A stretch of 64,000 nucleotides of DNA. It comes from Aureimonas psammosilenae (GTDB taxonomy: Bacteria > Pseudomonadota > Alphaproteobacteria > Rhizobiales > Rhizobiaceae). The notes under the pieces are model-generated. The model saw nothing but the letters and a program-made list of their open reading frames with translations. It was not told the origin of the DNA and ran no database searches. Positions 1 through 8,792 of the stretch are shown here, piece after piece. Every line of letters starts with the position of its first letter. Position 1 is the first letter of the stretch. The stretch lies in assembly GCF_009176975.1 (NCBI RefSeq), contig NZ_WEZG01000002.1, forward strand, positions 496,001 to 560,000, written 5' to 3'. The position numbers and the translations under genes were made by a program.

Positions 1-33
1 TATCGGGATGACCGCCAACCTGCCCGGAAATCC

Positions 34-330
34 ATGATGAAACCCGAACTTCTTCAATCCCTCTTCCACGACATTCGCGACTACGGATCGGTGCGAATCA
101 AGAAAAGCAAGCTTTTGTGGATGCTGGGTCGCTTCCACGAGACGCCGAGCGTGTGGGACATGCTGATGCGCGAATGGCGCGGCTTCGACCCGGTGCGTCC
201 GCTCTACGGCATGCACTGGAACGACGAGATCACCCTCGCCATGGCGCGCTCGCACGATATCGGATCGGACTGGACGACGCGGCGCGAAGAGCGTGACCTG
301 CCGCCCCTGCAACTGGCATTCGTTTCCTGA
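34..330 (+). CDS. Small hypothetical protein (possibly cut by the window edge)
   Basis: I do not recognise a named domain. The 98-residue product is basic and aromatic (motifs KKSKLLWMLGRFHE and MREWRGFD), has no signal peptide or membrane segment, and looks like a compact cytoplasmic protein. The ATG at 34 is followed by a second ATG, but the frame stays open to base 1, so the true start could lie upstream of the window and the gene could be partial. It ends 39 bases before the 3' end of the oppositely oriented tRNA-Asn. The codon use (G/C-ending codons) matches its neighbours, which supports a real gene. Function unknown. Confidence 0.6.
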   Translation: MMKPELLQSLFHDIRDYGSVRIKKSKLLWMLGRFHETPSVWDMLMREWRGFDPVRPLYGMHWNDEITLAMARSHDIGSDWTTRREERDLPPLQLAFVS

Positions 331-369
331 CCGATAGGTCAGGACATACAGCCGGGAGTTTTGGAAAAG

Positions 370-445
370 TGGCTCCCCGAGTAGGACTCGAACCTACGAC
401 CATTCGATTAACAGTCGAATGCTCTACCAACTGAGCTATCGGGGA
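370..445 (-). tRNA. tRNA-Asn (GTT)
   Basis: Read on the minus strand the gene begins TCCCCGATAGCTCAG, has an anticodon loop CTGTTAA with anticodon GTT, a TTCGAGTCC T-arm and a CTCGGGGA acceptor half, and ends with an encoded CCA at 370-372. The seven acceptor pairs and the D, anticodon and T stems all close. It stands alone, convergent with the small gene at 34. Confidence 0.97.
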
Positions 446-600
446 ACGCTTGCTCTGTTGAGCGTGAGGCAGCGTATAGCGAACCAAATCGCGCTTGCCA
501 AGCCACTTTTGAAACTTTCCGGGCAACGGGTTTGGGAACAAGGCCGGAGCCCCCACATTGGCCGGAGAGGGACCAAGGCTCGAAACCGAACGCGAGGACG

Positions 601-909
601 ATGACCCAACCGAACGAACTTCAAAAGCGGCGCTTCTTCCGAATGCAGGGCCGCCGGATCGAGGTCTTCGGCCGCGGCTTCGACCTTCCGGCATCGCGCA
701 TCGCGCGGATCGTCATCGGCATCCTCCTTTTGGTCGGGGGCTGCCTGTCCTTTCTTCCCATACTCGGCGTCTGGATGCTGCCGCTCGGTTTCATGGTTCT
801 GTCCATCGACATCCCCATCGTGCGGCGCTGGCGGAGGCGGACCGAGATCTGGTGGGAGCGGCGCAAACTTCGCAAAGCAGCCGCGAAGGCTCAAGCGAAC
901 ACCCGCTGA
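601..909 (+). CDS. Small inner-membrane protein, two hydrophobic segments
   Basis: A 102-residue protein with a basic N-terminus (QKRRFFRMQGRR), two hydrophobic stretches (about residues 33-53 and 56-72, with the turn LPILGVWMLPLG), and a very basic tail (RRWRRRTEIWWERRKLRK). This is the layout of small PGPGW/DUF-type membrane proteins of alphaproteobacteria; the exact family is not certain. An upstream GTG-type start at 532 is open, but the ATG at 601 gives the sensible membrane topology. No operon partner: it lies between tRNA-Asn and tRNA-Cys. Function unknown. Confidence 0.65.
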   Translation: MTQPNELQKRRFFRMQGRRIEVFGRGFDLPASRIARIVIGILLLVGGCLSFLPILGVWMLPLGFMVLSIDIPIVRRWRRRTEIWWERRKLRKAAAKAQANTR

Positions 910-1048
910 CTTCTCCAACGAGAATTCGGTTCCGAGCTTGCCGTTGGCTTCGGATATCCACCCCCGCCGGGAAGAGCCGGTCCGGTCGGTTTCAGCGAAA
1001 TCCTCTCTTGCGGATCGCCGCCGCCTTCAGTAGGTACAGCCCTCGTGA

Positions 1049-1122
1049 GGCCTCGTGGCGGAGTGGTTACGCAGAGGACTGCAAATCCTTGTATTCCGGT
1101 TCGATTCCGGACGAGGCCTCCA
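1049..1122 (+). tRNA. tRNA-Cys (GCA)
   Basis: GGCCTCG acceptor strand pairs with CGAGGCC, followed by discriminator T and an encoded CCA (1120-1122). The anticodon loop in GGACTGCAAATCC gives GCA, and the T-arm TTCGATTCC is intact. Length is 74 bases. Confidence 0.97.
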
Positions 1123-1168
1123 AACATCGTACATTGCTGATCTGCTACGACCCGCGCCCCGCTTTCGC

Positions 1169-1534
1169 CTAGCGTGCGCGGTCTTCCGCCATCTGGCGCT
1201 CGCGCTGTCGAGCCGAGCCTCCGTCGGTCAGAATCCTGCGGCTGTCCTCAATGCTGATCACCGGGACGGTGACGAATTTCGGCAGGACATAGGGACCGGG
1301 TTTCGCGCCGGGATCGTCGTCGGGCGGTGAGGCATGGGCGCTGACCGCGCCGTAGACCGTTCGCGATCGGCGAGAAGTTCGGCGTTCGGCGCTCTCGGTT
1401 TTTTTCGAGGACGCACGCGTTGCGTCGGTGCCGGGTTCGCGGTCGGTGCGATGCATCGCGTCGAAGTTCTCGCAGCCGGCAAGCGTCAGCATGGCAAAAA
1501 GGGTGATGACCGAGCTTGTTCTCACGGGGCTCAC
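1169..1534 (-). CDS. Small hypothetical lipoprotein
   Basis: The 121-residue product begins with a short basic region, a hydrophobic stretch and a lipobox (TLAGC, cysteine at about residue 21), so it is predicted to be lipid-anchored in the periplasm. The rest is hydrophilic, rich in Arg, Ser, Asp and Pro, with a short conserved-looking core GPYVLPKFVTVPVI near residues 79-93. No enzymatic motif is visible and I cannot assign a family. It is transcribed towards tRNA-Cys and lies downstream of the response-regulator gene on the same strand, 63 bases away. Confidence 0.6.
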   Translation of the reverse strand: MSPVRTSSVITLFAMLTLAGCENFDAMHRTDREPGTDATRASSKKTESAERRTSRRSRTVYGAVSAHASPPDDDPGAKPGPYVLPKFVTVPVISIEDSRRILTDGGSARQRERQMAEDRAR

Positions 1535-1597
1535 TCGCCGGAAGCAGGTAGCGGCAGGGGACGACGGGGTGATCGGATGTTGGGACGTATCCCGACC

Positions 1598-1993
1598 TCA
1601 GCGAGGTTCGGTACGCGACAATACCTGCGTCACCGCCTTGCCGACGGCCTCGTCATCGTAGGGCTTCATCAACTGCGGCAATCGCAACTCAGAGCCTTCC
1701 GGAACCTCGCGATAACCCGTCGCGAGCATCACGGGCAAGGAAGGGCGTAGCAGGAACACGGCGCGCGCGAGTTCCGTGCCGGACATGCCCGGCATGGATT
1801 GGTCCGTGATCACGAGATCGATCGCGGCGTCGCCCTGGATGATCGCCAGGGCCTGCGCGCCGGACGTGGCCTCGACCACCGAATGTCCGAGGTCTTCCAG
1901 AAGCGACACCATGCTCATCGCGACAAGGGCGTCGTCGTCCACCACGAGGATGCGGGCGCTGCCTGGGCTGGATTGGCCGGTCGGTTCGTTCAT
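1598..1993 (-). CDS. Receiver-only response regulator
   Basis: A single REC domain of about 120 residues: the acidic pocket ILVVDDD, the phosphoacceptor Asp in LVITDQSMPG, the conserved Thr region MLATGY and the Lys in LMKPYD. There is no output domain, so it either acts by protein contact or passes phosphate on. The GxxVxEATSGxxAL segment resembles receivers fused to hybrid histidine kinases. No kinase gene is adjacent. The frame extends upstream to 2098, but the ATG at 1993 gives the normal REC N-terminus (MNEPTGQSS then ARILVVDDD) and is preferred. Chemotaxis-like or stress signalling are both possible. Confidence 0.85.
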   Translation of the reverse strand: MNEPTGQSSPGSARILVVDDDALVAMSMVSLLEDLGHSVVEATSGAQALAIIQGDAAIDLVITDQSMPGMSGTELARAVFLLRPSLPVMLATGYREVPEGSELRLPQLMKPYDDEAVGKAVTQVLSRTEPR

Positions 1994-2063
1994 GGTGCGA
2001 CTAATGGACGATTCCGGCCGGTTGGCAAGACGTGGAATGCAGGACGGTGTTTCGCCTGCGCTC

Positions 2064-2091
2064 AAAACAAAAGCGGCCCTTCCGGGCCGCT
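2064..2091 (-). terminator. Intrinsic terminator of the first DUF1127 gene
   Basis: On the minus strand AGCGGCCC-GGAA-GGGCCGCT forms an 8-bp GC-rich stem followed by TTTGTTTT. It lies 34 bases past the DUF1127 stop codon. Confidence 0.85.
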
Positions 2092-2124
2092 CGTTCATTC
2101 CCGCGATCGAGAAGGGCGCGGTTC

Positions 2125-2280
2125 TTAAAGAGCCAGACGTCCGCGGCGGACCACGAGGTCGATATCGCCACGGTTGACGCCGATGTCGGACAGTTGGCGA
2201 TCATCCATCTGGGCGAGCAGGCTGACGGTCTTGCGGTAGTCGCGGTACTGGCGGATGCGGGAGGTGAGGTGGTTGATCAT
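2125..2280 (-). CDS. DUF1127 small protein (first copy)
   Basis: A 51-residue basic protein with the DUF1127 pattern: an N-terminal helix rich in Arg and Tyr (RIRQYRDYRKT) and the signature LAQMDDRQLSDIGVNRGDID. Small DUF1127 proteins of alphaproteobacteria affect stress responses and phosphate/carbon metabolism, and at least one (CcaF1 of Rhodobacter) binds RNA. The start is the ATG at 2280; the frame is open further but an upstream start would add non-family residues. A clear terminator follows it. A second, divergent copy lies at 32209. Confidence 0.9.
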   Translation of the reverse strand: MINHLTSRIRQYRDYRKTVSLLAQMDDRQLSDIGVNRGDIDLVVRRGRLAL

Positions 2281-2343
2281 CGGACGGCTTTCGACGCGTG
2301 AAACTGATGATGCACATATAGTATGCATTGCTGCTCAAACTTA

Positions 2344-2358
2344 GTGCAGTCCCTGCAC
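2344..2358. promoter_or_regulatory. Palindrome upstream of the first DUF1127 gene
   Basis: GTGCAG-TCC-CTGCAC is a perfect 6-bp inverted repeat about 65 bases upstream of the DUF1127 start. A TACTATAT box lies between it and the gene on the minus strand. This could be an operator or part of the promoter; no regulator can be named from the sequence. Confidence 0.25.
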
Positions 2359-2521
2359 CCCTGATATGCAGGTCTTGCATGGCTTTGACGGTTGCTCGTT
2401 CACGCTTCGTTAATCTTGTGCCGTCCCGCCAGTCGGATCGCCGAGCCGCCCGATAGCCTTGCGCGGGAAGGCGAGCCTGACTAAGGACAAGGCAGCGAAA
2501 TCGAGCAGGCCGGACCGGCAG

Positions 2522-3172
2522 ATGGACTTCACGCACGCCCGCACGACGATGGTCGACAATCAGATCCGGACGGAGGACGTCACCGATTGGGACGTGCTGC
2601 GTTCGTTCCTGACGGTGCCGCGAGAGGAGTTCGTGCCCGAGGACCAGCGTTCGCTGGCCTATATCGGCAAGGATCTCGTTCTCCCGAACGGACGTCGCCT
2701 GATGACGCCTTCGGCTTTTGCGCGTCTTCTTCAACTTCTTCTGGTGCAGCGCGGGCAGTCGGTTCTGATCGTCGGGGCCGGCACCGGCTACGCCGCCGCC
2801 GTTATCGCGCCGCTCGCCGGCAAGGTGGTCGCCTTGGAAGAGGACGAGGCGCTGGTTGGTTTGGCGCGAAACGCGCTCGGACGCGCTGCGGTCTCCAACG
2901 TCAAGCTCGTTGCCGGTCCGCTGACGGATGGATGGGCGAGCGAAGGGCCTTACGACCGCATCTTCTTCGAAGGCGCCGTCGAAGAGGTTCCGATCGGCTT
3001 TGCCGACCAACTGGTCGAGGGTGGCCGGATGGTGGTTGTCGAAGGGCGCGGGAATGCGGCCACGGCGCGCCTTTATCTGAAGGAAGGGGGTGGCGTGTCG
3101 AACCGCTTCGCCTTCAACTGCAGCGTTCCCATGCTGCCCGGCTTCACTCGCCCCCCGGCCTTCGTCTTCTGA
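2522..3172 (+). CDS. Protein-L-isoaspartate O-methyltransferase-like protein
   Basis: A 216-residue SAM-dependent methyltransferase of the PIMT fold. Visible are the N-terminal DFTHARTTMVDNQIR (typical of the rhizobial tolC-linked group), the SAM-binding motif I VLIVGAGTGYAAAVIA at about residues 82-97, an acidic motif II (VALEED) and PYDRIFFEGA. The classical QTISQP substrate loop is replaced (RLMTPSAFARLLQ), so repair of isoaspartyl residues is not assured. ATG 2522 is chosen over a start at 2459, which adds a hydrophilic, unlike-family extension. In rhizobia this gene typically precedes tolC, as here. A second, separate pcm lies at 21166. Confidence 0.85.
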   Translation: MDFTHARTTMVDNQIRTEDVTDWDVLRSFLTVPREEFVPEDQRSLAYIGKDLVLPNGRRLMTPSAFARLLQLLLVQRGQSVLIVGAGTGYAAAVIAPLAGKVVALEEDEALVGLARNALGRAAVSNVKLVAGPLTDGWASEGPYDRIFFEGAVEEVPIGFADQLVEGGRMVVVEGRGNAATARLYLKEGGGVSNRFAFNCSVPMLPGFTRPPAFVF

Positions 3173-3383
3173 CGGCGCTGCGGCTCTGCTCTCAAGCGGG
3201 GCAGAGCCTGGGGAAAGGTTGCGCGGTTAATCGTGTAATTGACGAAAAACTGCCATGCGTGGTGCGTCGGACACATCGGCTGGGTTCGACTGATGCTAAC
3301 CATGGTGCGAATGTGAGCGCGATTCGGCCCATAGGTCGTTCCGAAGTCGATTGAATCACGGTGCTTTGTCGCCGTCGTTTCGA

Positions 3384-4859
3384 ATGAAAGGTATTCCGGA
3401 GTATGGTTCCTTGCGTTTGAAACTCCTCCTGCAGGTTCTCGCGGCTGGCAGCATGCTTCTGCCCGTTGCCCCCGTGAGTGCCGAAACCCTTTCCGGCGTC
3501 CTGGCCCGCGCTTACCGAAACAACCAGTCGCTCAACATCGCGCGTGCCCAGCTTCGGGCCACCGATGAGTCGGTACCGCAGGCGAAATCCGGGCTGCGGC
3601 CGTTCATTTCGGGTTCCGGCTCCGTGTCCGGCGTGCGCTCCTTCACCAAGAACGGCGACAGTCTTCCGAACGAGGATTCGCGCTCCGGTACCCTGAACAG
3701 CGGCATCCAGCTCAACCAGACGATCTTCGACGGCTTTCAAACGCCGAACAACGTCCGTTCCGCCGAAGCGCAGGTGAAGGCTGCCCAGCAGAACCTCGCC
3801 AATACCGAGCAGAACACGCTGGCCGATACCGTGTCGGCCTACATGAACGTGCTGCGCGACAGGCAGATTTCCCTTTTGCGTCGTCAGAACCTCGCCTTCC
3901 TCGAAGAGCAGGTGAGGGCGGCGCAGGCCCGCTTCGACGTGGGCGAGGGAACCCGCACCGACGTGGCGCAGGCCGAATCGCAGCGCGCGCTGGCGACGGC
4001 GCTCTTGAACTCCGCGCTGTCGCAGGTGGCCTCGAGTGAGGGGACCTATTTTCAGATCGTCGGCGATGCGCCGCGCGACCTCGAGCCGGGCCGTTCGCTG
4101 AGCGCCGGGTTCCTGCCGCGCACGGTGCAGGACGCGACGAATTCGTCGCAGCGCGAGCATCCTGCGATCCTTGCGACGCTTTTTGCGGTGGATGCCGCCG
4201 CTTTCCAGGTGAAGTCCAACGAAGGCCGGCTCCTGCCGCAGCTTTCCGTGACGGCGCAGGCGCAGAACAGCTACAATCTCACCGACACCGAGCCGGATAC
4301 GAACGTCTCGTCGGTTGGTGCCAACGGTCTGCCGGGTGTCCGGAGCCTCGACGTCCTGACCAGCAACACCGTTCAGGGCACGGTCGCGGCGCAGTTGACC
4401 ATCCCCATCTATCAGGGCGGTTTGCGGGCGGCTGAAATCCGCCAGTCCAAGGAAGTTCTCGGCCAGCGCGAGATCGAGGTCGACCAGACCCGGGATCAGG
4501 TTCGGGCTGCCGTGACAACGGCCTGGGCGGCGCGTCAGGCGGCGCTTGCCAACGTGACCGGCTATGACGCGCAGGTGCGCGCCGCGCGTCTCGCGCTGAA
4601 CGGCGTGATCGAAGAGCGCAATGTCGGTCAGCGCACCACGCTGGACGTGTTGAACGCGCAAGCCGACGTCATCACCGCGCAGATCCTTCTGGCCGGCGCC
4701 CAGCGCGACGAGGTGGTGACGAGCTACACGCTGGCCTCCGCCGTCGGCCGGCTTTCTGCGTCGCGTTTGAAGCTGAAGGCTTCGATCTACGATCCGAACG
4801 AGCACTACAAGGCCGTCAAGAACAAATGGGGCGGCACGCGCACCCCGGACGGCCGCTGA
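3384..4859 (+). CDS. tolC: TolC-family outer-membrane efflux/secretion channel
   Basis: The 491-residue protein has a signal peptide (LLLQVLAAGSMLLPVAPVSA, then AETLSGVLARAYRNN) and two repeated outer-membrane-efflux domains with long amphipathic helices rich in Ala, Gln and Asn (QAESQRALATALLNSALSQV; NVGQRTTLDVLNAQAD). It would form the trimeric outer-membrane duct for type I secretion and RND pumps. The ATG at 3384 places the signal peptide sensibly; a TTG at 3351 is the only earlier start. It sits between the PIMT-like gene and popZ, the usual rhizobial order, with no partner inner-membrane pump nearby. Confidence 0.95.
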   Translation: MKGIPEYGSLRLKLLLQVLAAGSMLLPVAPVSAETLSGVLARAYRNNQSLNIARAQLRATDESVPQAKSGLRPFISGSGSVSGVRSFTKNGDSLPNEDSRSGTLNSGIQLNQTIFDGFQTPNNVRSAEAQVKAAQQNLANTEQNTLADTVSAYMNVLRDRQISLLRRQNLAFLEEQVRAAQARFDVGEGTRTDVAQAESQRALATALLNSALSQVASSEGTYFQIVGDAPRDLEPGRSLSAGFLPRTVQDATNSSQREHPAILATLFAVDAAAFQVKSNEGRLLPQLSVTAQAQNSYNLTDTEPDTNVSSVGANGLPGVRSLDVLTSNTVQGTVAAQLTIPIYQGGLRAAEIRQSKEVLGQREIEVDQTRDQVRAAVTTAWAARQAALANVTGYDAQVRAARLALNGVIEERNVGQRTTLDVLNAQADVITAQILLAGAQRDEVVTSYTLASAVGRLSASRLKLKASIYDPNEHYKAVKNKWGGTRTPDGR

Positions 4860-4873
4860 TTTCAGCCCCCGAT

Positions 4874-4907
4874 GCAGCCCGCTCCACCGGTTTGGAGTGC
4901 GGGCTGC
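4874..4907 (+). terminator. Hairpin after tolC, weak terminator
   Basis: GCAGCCCGC pairs with GCGGGCTGC (9 bp, loop about 16 bases with further partial pairing TCCA/TGGA). It begins 15 bases after the tolC stop. There is no T-run, so termination is uncertain. Confidence 0.45.
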
Positions 4908-5032
4908 GTGATAAGTTTGTGATAAAGCGCCAAGTGCGTTTACGGCCCTTCTGCCAGCGCGGTGATTCAGGCTAAATTAAGCATTGTGAATCAGGGGCCG
5001 CGTCTGGCCCTCAAAGCCGTGGAATCGTCGAG

Positions 5033-5950
5033 ATGGCCAGCGCGAACTCTCTCAAGGAACCGTCGATGGACGAGATCCTGGCGTCTATCCGCCGGATCAT
5101 CGAAAGCGGCGACGAGCGGAATGGAACGGGGCAGGCGGCCGGGCCGGAATCGACGCGATCCCTCGGTGCCTCCGACCCGATTGCAGACCCGGAGACACCG
5201 GCGCAACAAATGCCGGAGGGAGCGTCGCGCGGCACCCAGGACGTTCCCCGCTTCGATGTGCATTACCTGAAGACGACGCCCGGCTTGGCCGCCGTTCCGG
5301 CGTTGGACGACCAGGATGCCGCCGCCGACCGCGACGTTTCCGATGAAACCGACGAGATTGCAGCCGAATCAGTCTCGAACGACGCGGCGTTCGACTGGCG
5401 GGGTGGCCGATCCGATGCCGACGAGGCGGATGCAGCAACCGTGTCTGCGGACGCTGCTTCCCTCCTTCTCGACGACCGCCCGACGGTTGCGCCCCTGCCG
5501 GGCAACGAGAATCACGTCCAGTCCTCGATATCCACCGACGCGCCGGCCGCAGCCGCTGCCGTGGACTACAGCTTCGAACTGGACGAGCGGCTTCTGGAGG
5601 CCGAGCTTCGGGACGGCCCGTGGGAAGCGCAGGTCTCCAACACCGCCATGCAGGACGCCGGCAACGGGCATGAACCTTCGGCGGAAGCGCGCTCGCCGCG
5701 CCAGATGCCGGAATCGGTGATCGACGGCGCGTCCGCGCTTCTGTCGGCCGAGGCCGGCGATCAGGTGGCTTCGGCCTTCGGCGACCTCGCCCGCGCCATC
5801 CGGGAAGGGCAGATGCGCTCCATGGAGCAGATGGCGCGCGAGATGCTGCGCCCGATGCTGCAGGAATGGCTCGACGACAACCTGCCGCGAATCGTGGAGC
5901 GGCTGGTGCGCGAGGAGATCGAGCGGGTGGCGCGCGGCGCGCGATATTGA
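5033..5950 (+). CDS. popZ: PopZ-type polar organizing protein (DUF2497)
   Basis: A 305-residue acidic protein with the PopZ layout: a conserved N-terminal helix (SMDEILASIRRIIES, residues 11-25), a long disordered region of about 180 residues rich in Asp, Glu, Ala and Pro, and a C-terminal helical assembly domain (MEQMAREMLRPMLQEWL ... NLPRIVERLVREEIERVARG). PopZ forms a pole-localised network that anchors ParB/origins and signalling proteins. The linker is longer than in Caulobacter, as is normal for rhizobia. It lies 109 bases before valS, a conserved pairing, and after tolC. Confidence 0.9.
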   Translation: MASANSLKEPSMDEILASIRRIIESGDERNGTGQAAGPESTRSLGASDPIADPETPAQQMPEGASRGTQDVPRFDVHYLKTTPGLAAVPALDDQDAAADRDVSDETDEIAAESVSNDAAFDWRGGRSDADEADAATVSADAASLLLDDRPTVAPLPGNENHVQSSISTDAPAAAAAVDYSFELDERLLEAELRDGPWEAQVSNTAMQDAGNGHEPSAEARSPRQMPESVIDGASALLSAEAGDQVASAFGDLARAIREGQMRSMEQMAREMLRPMLQEWLDDNLPRIVERLVREEIERVARGARY

Positions 5951-6059
5951 GCGTCCATCGTCGCCTCACGTTGACAGTTCGGCGAGGTTCGGCTTAACCC
6001 GGCGCTTCCCCTAGAAGCGCGGGGTCCGCCCGGCGCTCGCAAGCCTGCCGGACGCCAGC

Positions 6060-8792
6060 ATGATCGAAAAGACCTACGATGCGGCCGCGATCGAGCCGCG
6101 GATCGCCGAGCGCTGGGAAGGCGCGGATGCCTTCCGCGCTGGTGCGGGCGCTCGGCAAGGGGCCAAGCCCTTTTCCATCGTCATTCCGCCGCCGAACGTC
6201 ACCGGCTCTCTTCATATCGGCCATGCGCTGAACAACACGCTCCAAGACGTGCTGGTCCGCTTCGAGCGGATGCGCGGCAAGAACGTGCTGTGGCAGCCGG
6301 GTATGGACCATGCCGGCATCGCCACGCAGATGGTGGTCGAGCGCCAGTTGATGGAACGCCAGGAGCCGAATCGCCGCCAGATGGGCCGCGAGGCCTTCGT
6401 GGAGCGCGTTTGGAAGTGGAAGGAAGAGTCCGGCGGGACGATCCTCAGCCAGCTTCGTCGCCTCGGCGCGTCCTGCGACTGGTCGCGCGAGCGCTTCACG
6501 ATGGACGAAGGGCTGTCGAAGGCCGTTCGCGAAGTGTTTGTCGACCTTTATCGCAAGGGGCTCATCTACAAGGATAAGCGGCTGGTCAACTGGGACCCGG
6601 TCTTCCAGACCGCGATCTCCGACCTCGAAGTCGAGCAGCGCGAGGTCGAGGGCCATATGTGGTCCTTCGCCTATCCGCTGGCCGATGGTCCGGTGAACGG
6701 CGTTTCCGAGATCGTTATTTCCACGACGCGGCCCGAAACCATGCTGGGTGACGGCGCGGTTGCCGTGCACACGTCCGACGAGCGCTATCGTGATCTCGTC
6801 GGCAAGATGGTGCGCCTGCCGATCGCCGACCGCCTGATCCCGATCATCGCGGACGAGTATCCCGACCCTGAATTCGGCACCGGCGCGGTGAAGATCACGG
6901 GCGCGCACGATTTCAACGATTTCGAGGTGGCGCGTCGGCACGACATCACGCTGATCGCGCTGATGGATGGGCAAGCGCGCATGATCTCCAGCGAGGACAA
7001 CAGCGTTCCCGCGCGCTATGCCGGCGTCGACCGGTACGAAGCGCGCGAGATGGTGGTTCGCGAGATCGAGGAACTCGGCCTTCTGCGCGGCATCGAGGCG
7101 AAGATGATCGCCCAGCCCTTCGGCGACCGTTCCAACGTCGTCATCGAGCCGATGCTGACGGACCAGTGGTATGTCGATGCCGCGACGCTCGCCCGGCCGG
7201 CGATCGCCAGCGTGCGCGAGGGCCGCACCGTCTTCGTCCCGAAGAACTGGGAAAAGACCTATTTCGAGTGGATGGAGAACATCCAGCCCTGGTGCATCTC
7301 GCGGCAGCTCTGGTGGGGCCATCAGATCCCGGCATGGTACGGCCCGGACGGGAACGTCTTCGTGGCGGCAAGCGAAGAAGAGGCCGTCGCCGAGGCGCTC
7401 GCGCATTACGTCACGAACGGCACGATCGACGACGCCACCGCGCGGCGCATGGCCGAAGAGCCGGAAGCGCGCGACGGCTTCCTGAAGCGTGACGAGGACG
7501 TTCTCGACACCTGGTTCTCCTCGGCGCTCTGGCCCTTCTCGACACTCGGTTGGCCAGAGAAGACGCCGGAGCTTGCCACCTACTATCCGACCTCGATCGT
7601 GGTCAGCGGCTTCGACATCATTTTCTTCTGGGTTGCCAGGATGATGATGCTGGGTCTTCACTGTATGGGTGAGGAGCCGTTCCGCACCGTCTACATGCAT
7701 GCGCTCGTTCGCGACAAGAACGGCGCGAAGATGTCGAAGTCGAAGGGCAACGTCATCGACCCCTTGATGCTGATCGACGAATACGGAGCGGACGCCGTGC
7801 GCTTCACGCTCGCCATCATGGCGGCGCAGGGGCGCGACGTGAAGCTCGACCCGCAGCGCATCGCCGGCTACCGTAACTTCGGCACCAAGCTGTGGAACGC
7901 GACGCGCTTTGCCGAAATGAACGGCGTGCGCCACGGCGTGGATGTCGATCCGGCCACCGTCGCCCTGCCGCAGAACCGCTGGCTTCTGACCGAACTGTCG
8001 CGCGCCATCCGCGAAACCACGGGAGCGCTTGAGGCCTATCGCTTCAACGATGCGGCCGGCGCGCTCTACCGCTTCGTCTGGAACACGTTCTGCGACTGGT
8101 ATGTCGAGTTGTCGAAGCCCGTTTACGGCGGAGACGACGAAGCGGCCAAGGACGAAACCCGGATCGTCACCGGCTATGCGATCGATCGCGTGCTGGCGCT
8201 TCTTCATCCCGTGATGCCCTTCCTGACCGAAGAGCTTTGGACGGTGACCGCGCCGGAAGGGCAGAGCCGCCGGACGCTTCTTTGCCATACGGCATGGCCC
8301 GACCTCGACTTCGCCGACGAGGCGGCGGCCGACGACGTCAACTGGCTGGTGGAACTCGTGTCGCAGATCCGCTCCGTGCGCACCGAGATGAACGTGCCGC
8401 CGGGCGCCGAAGCGCGGCTCGTCGCCGTGCAGCCGAGCAAGGCGGGCGCCAAGCGGCTGGGTGAGCAAGCCGCGTCGCTGCGCCGTCTCGCCCGTGTCAG
8501 CGCCATCGAGACCGCTGAGGCTGCGCCTCCGTCCTCGGTCCAGATCGTCATCGGTTCGGAAACATTTGCCCTTCCTTTGGAAGGCATGGTGGACATCGCG
8601 GCGGAGGTCTCGCGGCTGACCAAGGCCATCGCCAAGAGCGACGGCGAGATCCAGCGCATCGAGAAGAAGCTTTCCAACGAGCGCTTCGTCGCGGGGGCTC
8701 CCGCCGAAGTCGTGGCCGAAGAGCGGGAAAAGCTCCAAGGCTACCGGACGGAAAAGGAAAAGCTGGAAGCCGCCATCGTTCGGCTTCGCTGA
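6060..8792 (+). CDS. valS: Valyl-tRNA synthetase
   Basis: 910 residues, class I synthetase. It shows the HIGH signature (GSLHIGHALNN, about residues 50-60), the CP1 editing domain (STTRPETMLGD, and NDFEVARRHD), the KMSKS loop (AKMSKSKGNVIDP, near residue 557), the anticodon-binding domain and the C-terminal coiled-coil arm (from about residue 845: VSRLTKAIAKSDGEIQRIEK). It charges tRNA-Val with valine and edits Thr-tRNA-Val. Length and all motifs are normal. ATG 6060 is followed directly by the family N-terminus EKTYDAAAIEPRIAE. Confidence 0.98.
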   Translation: MIEKTYDAAAIEPRIAERWEGADAFRAGAGARQGAKPFSIVIPPPNVTGSLHIGHALNNTLQDVLVRFERMRGKNVLWQPGMDHAGIATQMVVERQLMERQEPNRRQMGREAFVERVWKWKEESGGTILSQLRRLGASCDWSRERFTMDEGLSKAVREVFVDLYRKGLIYKDKRLVNWDPVFQTAISDLEVEQREVEGHMWSFAYPLADGPVNGVSEIVISTTRPETMLGDGAVAVHTSDERYRDLVGKMVRLPIADRLIPIIADEYPDPEFGTGAVKITGAHDFNDFEVARRHDITLIALMDGQARMISSEDNSVPARYAGVDRYEAREMVVREIEELGLLRGIEAKMIAQPFGDRSNVVIEPMLTDQWYVDAATLARPAIASVREGRTVFVPKNWEKTYFEWMENIQPWCISRQLWWGHQIPAWYGPDGNVFVAASEEEAVAEALAHYVTNGTIDDATARRMAEEPEARDGFLKRDEDVLDTWFSSALWPFSTLGWPEKTPELATYYPTSIVVSGFDIIFFWVARMMMLGLHCMGEEPFRTVYMHALVRDKNGAKMSKSKGNVIDPLMLIDEYGADAVRFTLAIMAAQGRDVKLDPQRIAGYRNFGTKLWNATRFAEMNGVRHGVDVDPATVALPQNRWLLTELSRAIRETTGALEAYRFNDAAGALYRFVWNTFCDWYVELSKPVYGGDDEAAKDETRIVTGYAIDRVLALLHPVMPFLTEELWTVTAPEGQSRRTLLCHTAWPDLDFADEAAADDVNWLVELVSQIRSVRTEMNVPPGAEARLVAVQPSKAGAKRLGEQAASLRRLARVSAIETAEAAPPSSVQIVIGSETFALPLEGMVDIAAEVSRLTKAIAKSDGEIQRIEKKLSNERFVAGAPAEVVAEEREKLQGYRTEKEKLEAAIVRLR

